A DNA stretch of 5,527 nucleotides from Paenibacillaceae bacterium UBA6304 (lineage in GTDB: Bacteria > Bacillota > Bacilli > Paenibacillales > Paenibacillaceae): the NCBI GenBank assembly GCA_002439285.1, contig DJTQ01000212.1, forward strand, positions 1-5,527, in the 5' to 3' direction. This document shows, piece by piece, positions 1-5,204 of this stretch. The position numbers were made by a program, and so were the translations under genes. The notes under the pieces are model-generated. The model saw only the letters and a list, made by a program, of their open reading frames with translations. It was not told the origin of the DNA and searched no databases. How positions within the stretch are numbered: the first letter of the stretch is position 1; every line of letters starts with the position of its first letter.

Positions 1-944
<944 letters not shown>

Positions 945-990
945 GTCGCACCGTTAAGGCGGATGCTTCAGAAATGAACGTCCCACGAAC

Positions 991-996
991 AGGAGG
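991..996 (+). promoter_or_regulatory. Ribosome binding site of atpC (decides GTG start)
   Basis: AGGAGG, 7 bases before the GTG at 1004. This spacing favours 1004 over the in-frame ATG codons at 974 and 998. Confidence 0.85.
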
Positions 997-1003
997 GATG
1001 AAA

Positions 1004-1414
1004 GTGAACACCTTTTTATTGGAAATCGTCACACCGGAGCACGTCGTGTTCTCGCAGGAAGTCGAAAGCCTGAGCGTACGCGGACTGGAGGGGGATCTTG
1101 GCATCCTGCCGGGGCATATCCCGTTTGTAACCCCATTGCAGGTTGCTCCGCTTGTGATTAAATCCGGAGGCAAGACTCAGACGATCGCCGTTCACGGCGG
1201 ATTTGTCGAAGTTCAGGGCGATAAGGCCATCGTATTGGCTGAAAGCGCAGAGCTTCCGGAAGAAATCGACCTGGAGCGGGCAATCGCGGCCCGGGAGCGG
1301 GCCGAACGCAGACTGTCCGCAGCCGGACAGGATCGGATCGATCATCGTCGTGCGGAGTTGGCCTTACAAAAGGCGATTACGCGAATTAATGTTTCCAGCC
1401 GCTCCAAGGAGTAG
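1004..1414 (+). CDS. atpC: ATP synthase F1 subunit epsilon
   Basis: Epsilon subunit of the F1 central stalk; it couples rotation to catalysis and can inhibit ATP hydrolysis. The GTG start at 1004 gives 136 residues beginning MNTFLLEIVTPE, close to the usual 132-140. It was chosen because AGGAGG at 991-996 sits 7 bases upstream; an ATG at 998 is too close to that site and an ATG at 974 adds residues with no family counterpart. The N-terminal beta-sandwich (about 1-85) shows the signature GDLGILPGHIPFVTPL (30-45) and GGFVEV (65-70). The C-terminal helical hairpin (about 87-130) holds IDLERA (88-93), which fits the I(L)DxxRA ATP-binding motif described for Bacillus-type epsilon, and RRAELALQKA (115-124). 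ATP-sensing by this epsilon is therefore plausible but inferred. It is the last gene of the atp operon, followed directly by a strong terminator. Confidence 0.96.
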   Translation: MNTFLLEIVTPEHVVFSQEVESLSVRGLEGDLGILPGHIPFVTPLQVAPLVIKSGGKTQTIAVHGGFVEVQGDKAIVLAESAELPEEIDLERAIAARERAERRLSAAGQDRIDHRRAELALQKAITRINVSSRSKE

Positions 1415-1426
1415 GGGAACAACAGG

Positions 1427-1453
1427 AACCGGGCCTCAGGGGCCCGGTTTTTT
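1427..1453 (+). terminator. Rho-independent terminator of the atp operon
   Basis: A perfect 9-bp stem AACCGGGCC (1427-1435) / GGCCCGGTT (1441-1449) with a 5-base loop (1436-1440), running into six T (1448-1453) and then further T-rich sequence. It starts 13 bases after the atpC stop. The opposite strand has no T-run after the stem, so it should act mainly on the plus strand. Confidence 0.93.
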
Positions 1454-1510
1454 GTCGTTTTGTGTCGTGCAGGAATTGCTGCCGGCCGCAACGAACATAT
1501 TAAAGACAAT

Positions 1511-1515
1511 CTTAT
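1511..1515. repeat. Putative target-site duplication, left copy (CTTAT)
   Basis: Matches CTTAT at 1733-1737 on the other side of the inverted-repeat element. Five bases could match by chance, but both copies lie exactly where the terminal repeats stop matching. Confidence 0.5.
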
Positions 1516-1732
1516 AGGGTGCGTTCAAAAAGTCGACTTTTCAGCACCAAGAAGGTTGGATGAAGGAGGGACTGAGGAGCGTAGCATAGGCATAACCTAC
1601 GTGAGCACCTCAAATGTTTCCGCAGGAAACATACTTCGAAGGCATCCTCTAGGCCCGCCTGAATTCAAGATTCGATGTCGGATATGCAACCTGAGGCACT
1701 TCGTGATCAAAAGATGACTTTTTGAACCACCT
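1516..1732. mobile_element. MITE-like inverted-repeat element (217 bp, non-coding)
   Basis: The ends are inverted copies of one another. The left end (1516-1541) begins AGGGTGCGTTCAAAAAGTC and the complement of the right end (1709-1732) begins AGGTGGTTCAAAAAGTC; they differ by two single-base indels, and both continue after two mismatches into CTTTT. CTTAT lies directly outside both ends (1511-1515 and 1733-1737), as expected for a 5-bp target-site duplication. Inside are several fold-back segments: a 14-bp palindrome AAAAGTCGACTTTT (1528-1541), nested TGAGG/CCTCA and CGTAG/CTACG arms (1573-1612), and a perfect 8-bp hairpin (1614-1632). No convincing coding sequence is present. From memory, similar repeats with GGTGGTTCAAAAAGTC ends occur between genes in Paenibacillus; this was not checked. 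Alternatively it is a structured non-mobile intergenic repeat. Confidence 0.7.
1614..1632. repeat. Perfect hairpin inside the MITE-like element
   Basis: ATGTTTCC (1614-1621), loop GCA, GGAAACAT (1625-1632): an 8-bp perfect stem. There is no T-run on the plus side, so it is not a standard terminator. Confidence 0.7.
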
Positions 1733-1737
1733 CTTAT
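1733..1737. repeat. Putative target-site duplication, right copy (CTTAT), overlapping the cutC stop
   Basis: Second CTTAT. It contains the reverse complement of the cutC TAA stop codon (1734-1736), so duplication of the target would have preserved the stop. Confidence 0.5.
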
Positions 1738-2426
1738 TGGAAGCGGTCTGCGATGCTGCGAACCTGGTTAAGCTTGTCCGGATCCATCGGCTGCATAAGA
1801 TCTCCGTTTTTGCGTACGCCGGAACCCATATGGAATTCACGGACCGAAGTTTCCTTCAGAAAGGCTTCCAGACGGTCGGGATGAAGCCCTGCACCAGGAA
1901 GTACCGTCGGGCCGGATTGCTCACTAAGCAATTGTAGCCGGCGAATAGCTGCAGTGGCCTCGAGGACGGAGGAACGTCCACCTGAAGTGAGAACGTGGGT
2001 GATCCCCGGATAACGGCTTAATACGGAGAAAGCCTGCTCCTGATTCCGAATTTCATCAAAGGCCCTGTGGAACGTAACGGGTAGTCCTTCAGCGACTTTC
2101 AGCAGGCGGATAAGTCCTGTTTCATCGATGGCGCCGTCAGGGGTAAGCATTCCTAGGACAAACCCCCTGGCACCGATGTTTCGAAACGCCGCGATATCAC
2201 GCTCCATGGTACGGATATCATCCGGATCGTAGCAAAAGCTTCGGCTATGCGGGCGGATCATAACGCGGAAATCCAGATCCACTTCCTCACGGATCATTTG
2301 AACAAGGCCAAGGGAAGGGGTCAATCCACCCTCTGTAGGCGATGTAATAATTTCCAGACGATTGACCCCGCTAGAAGCTGCAGCTTTCGCATCAGCCAAG
2401 GTATAGACAATGACTTCAGCAATCAT
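1734..2426 (-). CDS. cutC: CutC family protein (TIM barrel, copper homeostasis annotation)
   Basis: A 230-residue CutC-family protein, predicted cytoplasmic, with no signal peptide or membrane segment. Family blocks in order: AEVIVYTLADAKAAASSG (3-20), EGGLTPSLG (32-40, the strongest CutC signature), IRPHSRSFCY (57-66), TFHRAFD (118-124), HVLTSGG (144-150), PGAGL (177-181) and EFHMGSGVR (197-205). E. coli CutC (248 aa) is slightly longer at its C-terminus. The Cys in the family VELCAAP segment is absent here (IITSP), while Cys65 is kept. The copper role is disputed: in E. coli the original cutC phenotypes were later attributed to an sRNA at the 3' end of the gene, so the biochemical function should be treated as unknown. 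The start ATG has only a weak, distant ribosome site (AAAGGA, 12 bases away). It is transcribed against atpC and away from the DUF1146 gene, and its stop abuts the MITE-like element. Confidence 0.93.
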   Translation of the reverse strand: MIAEVIVYTLADAKAAASSGVNRLEIITSPTEGGLTPSLGLVQMIREEVDLDFRVMIRPHSRSFCYDPDDIRTMERDIAAFRNIGARGFVLGMLTPDGAIDETGLIRLLKVAEGLPVTFHRAFDEIRNQEQAFSVLSRYPGITHVLTSGGRSSVLEATAAIRRLQLLSEQSGPTVLPGAGLHPDRLEAFLKETSVREFHMGSGVRKNGDLMQPMDPDKLNQVRSIADRFQ

Positions 2427-2474
2427 GATTTAGTTCATTCCTTTCGAAAAGATACAGAAAATTGAATAAAATGA

Positions 2475-2503
2475 ATAATAGAGGATAATGGAAGCCTTTG
2501 CAA
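2475..2503 (-). promoter_or_regulatory. Candidate sigma-A promoter of cutC
   Basis: On the minus strand TTGCAA (2503-2498) is followed, after exactly 17 bases, by TATTAT (2480-2475): 4/6 and 5/6 matches to TTGACA and TATAAT. Transcription would begin near 2468 and give a leader of about 40 bases before the cutC ATG. The same TTGCAA may also serve the plus strand. Confidence 0.5.
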
Positions 2504-2527
2504 GTGAAAGAAATACTGGATTATTAT
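2498..2527 (+). promoter_or_regulatory. Candidate sigma-A promoter of the DUF1146 gene
   Basis: On the plus strand TTGCAA (2498-2503), an 18-base spacer, then TATTAT (2522-2527). TTGCAA is its own reverse complement, so the -35 box would be shared with the divergent cutC promoter. The leader to the GTG at 2655 would be about 120 bases. Weaker alternatives are TTTACA/TTTAAA and TTAACC/CATAAA further downstream. Confidence 0.35.
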
Positions 2528-2545
2528 CACGCTGGCAAGTATGAT

Positions 2546-2560
2546 ATATAGGGTCTATAT
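2546..2560. repeat. Short dyad in the cutC/DUF1146 spacer
   Basis: ATATAG, loop GGT, CTATAT: a perfect 6-bp inverted repeat just downstream of the plus-strand promoter candidate. It could be an operator half-site pair or chance in AT-rich DNA. Confidence 0.3.
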
Positions 2561-2640
2561 TTTTACATTACTTTACCCGATATATTTAAAGGAATTATTA
2601 TTAACCGATTGGGTATCTGCGGCATAAATATATCGTGTCG

Positions 2641-2646
2641 GGGAGG
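2641..2646 (+). promoter_or_regulatory. Ribosome binding site of the DUF1146 gene
   Basis: GGGAGG, 8 bases before the GTG start at 2655. An overlapping ATG at 2653 (ATGTG) is in another frame and stops after 13 codons, so GTG is the productive start. Confidence 0.8.
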
Positions 2647-2654
2647 AAGTTCAT

Positions 2655-2906
2655 GTGGATCCGATGGAGTCTGTACCCGCAGTGGTGGGAGTAAATGGGC
2701 TTACGGCGATCCTTGTGTCGCTGGCATGTATCGCCGTCTCTTGGTGGGCACTGCAAAATCTCAAGCTGGATTTATTCATCCGCCATCCGAAGGGACCGCA
2801 GGGCAAGCTGCTCCATCTGCTGTTCTCAGTCGTTCTGGGACGATTTGTAGCGGCCTTCGTGCTTGAGTATTGGGGATACACGCAAATGCTGAAGTATATG
2901 TTTTAA
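2655..2906 (+). CDS. DUF1146 / YwzB-family small membrane protein
   Basis: An 83-residue protein with two predicted membrane helices (about 10-34 and 52-74) joined by a short positively charged loop (KLDLFIRHPKGPQGK, 37-51). The block AVSWWALQNL (27-36) and the end EYWGYTQMLKYMF resemble B. subtilis YwzB and the DUF1146 family from memory. The family has no established biochemical function. A small DUF1146 gene between atpC and murA is typical of Bacillus and Paenibacillus, which supports the assignment. The GTG at 2655 is preferred because GGGAGG is 8 bases away; the in-frame ATG at 2664 would be 17 bases from it. No terminator follows the stop, so transcripts may continue toward murA. Confidence 0.88.
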   Translation: MDPMESVPAVVGVNGLTAILVSLACIAVSWWALQNLKLDLFIRHPKGPQGKLLHLLFSVVLGRFVAAFVLEYWGYTQMLKYMF

Positions 2907-2977
2907 TTCCTAAGTCTTTGGTTATAAGTGTGTTAGACTAGAGGACGAGGGAATTTGTCGAATAACATCAAAACATT

Positions 2978-3007
2978 GTGTCAACAATGGTGAATAAGGA
3001 CTACAAT
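2978..3007 (+). promoter_or_regulatory. Candidate sigma-A promoter of murA
   Basis: GTGTCA (2978-2983), 18-base spacer, TACAAT (3002-3007): 4/6 and 5/6 matches to consensus. It would give a murA leader of about 145 bases that includes the GGAAAC/GTTTCC stem. Readthrough from the DUF1146 gene is an alternative source of murA mRNA. Confidence 0.35.
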
Positions 3008-3014
3008 ACGTTAC

Positions 3015-3046
3015 GGAAACTCTAGCTTAACGAGAGCGCCGTTTCC
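3015..3046 (+). repeat. Stem-loop in the murA leader
   Basis: GGAAAC (3015-3020) pairs with GTTTCC (3041-3046), with a further TCT/AGA pairing inside and an asymmetric bulge. There is no T-run after it, so it is not a standard terminator; it may shape the 5' leader of the murA mRNA or be incidental. Confidence 0.35.
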
Positions 3047-3144
3047 TCGGTATTACTGTACTTTTCGACAGGTTTAGAGCCTTGTGCGCCTCAAATGACC
3101 GATGATATGATGAAGTTTAGGGGAAATGGTGAAAATGAACGCGC

Positions 3145-3150
3145 GGAGGG
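3145..3150 (+). promoter_or_regulatory. Ribosome binding site of murA (decides start)
   Basis: GGAGGG, 7 bases before the ATG at 3158. The frame is open further upstream to an ATG at 3095, but the extra 21 residues are unlike MurA and that ATG lacks a ribosome site. Confidence 0.88.
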
Positions 3151-3157
3151 AACCAAG

Positions 3158-4504
3158 ATGAGCAAATTTATCGTCCGCGGTGGCAATGTTTTGGCCGGGA
3201 ACGTTAAAGTAAGCGGAGCTAAAAATTCAGTGCTACCAATCATTGCAGCATCCTTGTTGGGGGAAGAAGGCGTAAGCGTGATCCGTGACGCTCCTCCGCT
3301 GGATGATGTAATGACTATTAATAAAGTATTGGAATCGCTGGGCGCGACTGTTACATATGACCGTGAAGTCATTACGGTCGATGCGAAAACCATCGCCTCC
3401 TGTGAAGCGCCGTACGAGTGGGTGCGGAAAATGCGGGCGTCTTTTCTTGTCATGGGTCCTTTGCTGACCCGAACGGGTTATACACGGATTTCATTACCGG
3501 GAGGCTGCGCGATTGGTACAAGACCGATTGACCAGCATCTCAAGGGTTTTGAGGCAATGGGAGCGGAAATCAACCTCGGCCAGGGCTTCATTGAAGCTAA
3601 ATCCCAAGGCCGTCTGCGCGGGGCAAAGATCTATCTGGACGTGGCCAGCGTGGGGGCAACGGAAAACATCATGATGGCGGCTACTTTGGCCGAAGGAACG
3701 ACAGTGATTGAGAATGCCGCTAAAGAACCGGAAATCGTCGATTTGGCAAATTATTTGAACGGAATGGGCGCAATCGTACGGGGGGCCGGTACCGGCGTTA
3801 TCCGAATCGAAGGCGTTGAGAAGCTTCATGGAGTAGAACATACGGTGATTCCTGACCGCATTGAGGCGGGGACCTTCATGATCGCTGCCGCCATGACCGG
3901 AGGCAACGTATTTGTGGAGGGCGCAATCGCGGACCATCTCGGTCCGATTATTTCCAAGCTTGAAGAGATGGGCGTTCAAGTAGATATCTTCGAAAATGGA
4001 GTACGTGTCATTGCCGATAAGACACTGAAAGCGGTAGACGTCAAGACCTTACCATACCCGGGATTCCCGACGGATATGCAGTCGCAAATGATGGCGCTGC
4101 TACTCGTATCGGAAGGCACAAGCGTGGTTACGGAAACCGTGTTCGAGAATCGGTTTATGCACGTGGACCAATTCCGGTTGATGAATGCGGAAATCAAGGT
4201 GGAAGGCCGCAGTTCCATCGTGACTGGAGGAGCTAAACTTAGCGGTGCTAAAGTTTGCGCTACTGACCTCAGAGCCGGGGCTGCTTTAATCATTGCCGGC
4301 TTAGTTGCCGACGGAACGACCGAAGTGAGCGGTACACATCATATTGATCGCGGTTATGTGCATCTGGCGGAGAAACTATCCGGACTCGGCGCCGACATTT
4401 GGCGCATTTCGGAAGGGAAAGAGAAGGCACCGGAAGCAGGTAAAGCTTCGGTTACGGTACAAGAAGATCTGCCGATTCTCAAAATTCAACCTAGCTGGGC
4501 TTAA
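3158..4504 (+). CDS. murA: UDP-N-acetylglucosamine 1-carboxyvinyltransferase (MurA)
   Basis: Cytoplasmic enzyme that transfers enolpyruvate from phosphoenolpyruvate to UDP-GlcNAc, the first committed step of peptidoglycan synthesis and the target of fosfomycin. The 448 residues cover the full two-domain EPSP-synthase-like fold. Key residues: Lys22-Asn23 in SGAKNS; Cys117 in [16 protein letters not shown], the catalytic Cys attacked by fosfomycin; Asp306 in FPTDMQ, the general base; Asp370/Arg372 in TDLRAGAAL; and Arg398 in HIDRGY. All active-site positions appear intact and Cys is not replaced by Asp, so fosfomycin sensitivity at the target is expected. The sequence is closest, by memory, to B. 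subtilis MurAA (436 aa) rather than the MurAB paralogue, and the position after the DUF1146 gene agrees. A charged tail of about 30 residues (418-448, ending LKIQPSWA) extends beyond the catalytic core. A terminator follows 26 bases after the stop. Confidence 0.97.
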   Translation: MSKFIVRGGNVLAGNVKVSGAKNSVLPIIAASLLGEEGVSVIRDAPPLDDVMTINKVLESLGATVTYDREVITVDAKTIASCEAPYEWVRKMRASFLVMGPLLTRTGYTRISLPGGCAIGTRPIDQHLKGFEAMGAEINLGQGFIEAKSQGRLRGAKIYLDVASVGATENIMMAATLAEGTTVIENAAKEPEIVDLANYLNGMGAIVRGAGTGVIRIEGVEKLHGVEHTVIPDRIEAGTFMIAAAMTGGNVFVEGAIADHLGPIISKLEEMGVQVDIFENGVRVIADKTLKAVDVKTLPYPGFPTDMQSQMMALLLVSEGTSVVTETVFENRFMHVDQFRLMNAEIKVEGRSSIVTGGAKLSGAKVCATDLRAGAALIIAGLVADGTTEVSGTHHIDRGYVHLAEKLSGLGADIWRISEGKEKAPEAGKASVTVQEDLPILKIQPSWA

Positions 4505-4530
4505 TCCACGACAATTAAATAAGAAAACGC

Positions 4531-4561
4531 AGGCCATGTCCGATTTGGGTATGGTCTTTTT
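4531..4561 (+). terminator. Rho-independent terminator of murA
   Basis: AGGCCATGTCC (4531-4541), loop GATTT, GGGTATGGTCT (4547-4557): an 11-bp stem including three G-U pairs, followed by a T-run (4557-4561). It separates murA from whatever lies downstream. Confidence 0.82.
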
Positions 4562-4670
4562 GCTGCCTTTCTTCAGGGGGACATTAACAGCAGAGAGTGG
4601 AATGGGAATCTCTAGTGGCAATTGCATCCCCGTCTGCATCTCCTTCTACAACTACATCTTCATATCAAGC

Positions 4671-4690
4671 GGACTTTTGGGGCTCTATTT
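4671..4690 (+). repeat. Intergenic repeat unit 1 (forward)
   Basis: GGACTTTTGGGGCTCTATTT, a 20-base perfect match to 4722-4741. The upstream part of the unit has diverged. Confidence 0.85.
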
Positions 4691-4715
4691 CTCCAAAACT
4701 CGGCTTGGACTCAAT

Positions 4716-4743
4716 AATAAGGGACTTTTGGGGCTCTATTTGC
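4716..4743 (+). repeat. Intergenic repeat unit 2 (forward)
   Basis: Begins AATAAGGGACTTTTGGGGC and ends CTATTTGC. It contains the 20-base perfect repeat of unit 1 and faces unit 3 as an inverted partner across a 40-base loop. Confidence 0.85.
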
Positions 4744-4783
4744 TTGAATCACGTCTATTAATTAGCATTGGAGTGCCTCATCC

Positions 4784-4812
4784 GCAAAATAAGTCCCTCA
4801 AAGTCCCTTATT
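4784..4812 (-). repeat. Intergenic repeat unit 3 (reverse)
   Basis: The complement begins AATAAGGGACTTTGAGGGAC and ends TTATTTTGC, matching unit 2 over its first 13 bases and at most later positions. On the plus strand it also contains AAGTCCCT twice (4791-4798 and 4801-4808). Confidence 0.8.
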
Positions 4813-4837
4813 CTCCTTAAACAACGGATAAATGGAT

Positions 4838-4862
4838 AAATAGCGCCCCGAAGCTCCCTTAT
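4838..4862 (-). repeat. Intergenic repeat unit 4 (reverse)
   Basis: The complement reads ATAAGGGAGCTTCGGGGCG followed by CTATTT, a diverged copy of units 1 and 2. Together the four units form a forward-forward-reverse-reverse arrangement. Confidence 0.7.
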
Positions 4863-5189
4863 ATTTCATTTGGGGTACATGACGGATTCCCAAATAAATG
4901 AGAATTAGGAAAGCGGTATCATGTCTGCTGAGCGAGGTGTCCTATTTTTGAATATCGTCACGTATGTATATGATTCGAAACTAGGCTGTATGCAAGTCTG
5001 AGGCCGGATTAATATGAACAAACGGTGTCTTTGTTTACTTTCATTAAGCCTCCTTTCCCGAACGGGTTCTAGCAGATGAGAGGATTTCATATCTATAAGT
5101 ATATCGAGCATTAGATATAACGTTGCGAAACGCTAGGGTACAGAAATGCTCGTCAGTAGGTATGCTCACGCTGCAGCATGAATCCAGAT

Positions 5190-5195
5190 GGAGGT
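5190..5195 (+). promoter_or_regulatory. Ribosome binding site of the repeat-protein gene
   Basis: GGAGGT with a 9-base gap to the ATG at 5205, a strong site for a Bacillota gene. It is the main reason to regard this truncated frame as a real gene. Confidence 0.75.
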
Positions 5196-5204
5196 AATCT
5201 CAGA

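Larger units (their letters stand above)
4562..5204. other. Long intergenic spacer without a convincing gene
   Basis: About 640 bases between the murA terminator and the next start. The middle (4671-4862) holds the four-copy inverted/direct repeat cluster. 4562-4670 and 4896-5189 show no coding sequence with a ribosome site, no RNA gene and no strong sigma-A promoter. Small items only: a tandem GGATAAAT duplication (4826-4841) and a 7-bp dyad ATTTGGG/CCCAAAT (4868-4895). Confidence 0.65.

Noticed and set aside
1460..1717. An 85-codon open frame crossing the MITE-like element.
   Set aside because: Its sequence is a translation of inverted-repeat DNA, with no ribosome site and no protein-like features.
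3095..3157. Upstream in-frame ATG that would lengthen MurA by 21 residues.
   Set aside because: No ribosome site there, the added residues do not resemble MurA N-termini, and GGAGGG is ideally placed for the ATG at 3158.
4344..4820. A 158-codon open frame on the plus strand overlapping the end of murA and the repeat cluster.
   Set aside because: It starts inside murA in another frame, has no ribosome site, and its C-terminal half is a translation of the murA terminator and intergenic repeats.
4671..4862. Repeated units could be taken for a CRISPR array.
   Set aside because: Units occur in both orientations, are diverged, have irregular spacing (about 25-40 bases), and there are no cas genes.
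4943..4973. A possible sigma-A promoter (TTTTGA/TATGAT) in the long spacer.
   Set aside because: The -35 match is only about 3 of 6 and the position is more than 200 bases from the next gene start.
4905..5111. A 68-codon open frame on the minus strand.
   Set aside because: No ribosome binding site before its ATG, no recognisable motif, and unremarkable composition for a chance frame in AT-rich DNA.
5087..5116. TCATATC and CATTAGAT, 15 bases apart, as a possible sigma-E promoter for the repeat-protein gene.
   Set aside because: The -35-like part is fair but the -10-like part matches only about 5 of 8 consensus positions; too weak to annotate despite the sporulation context.
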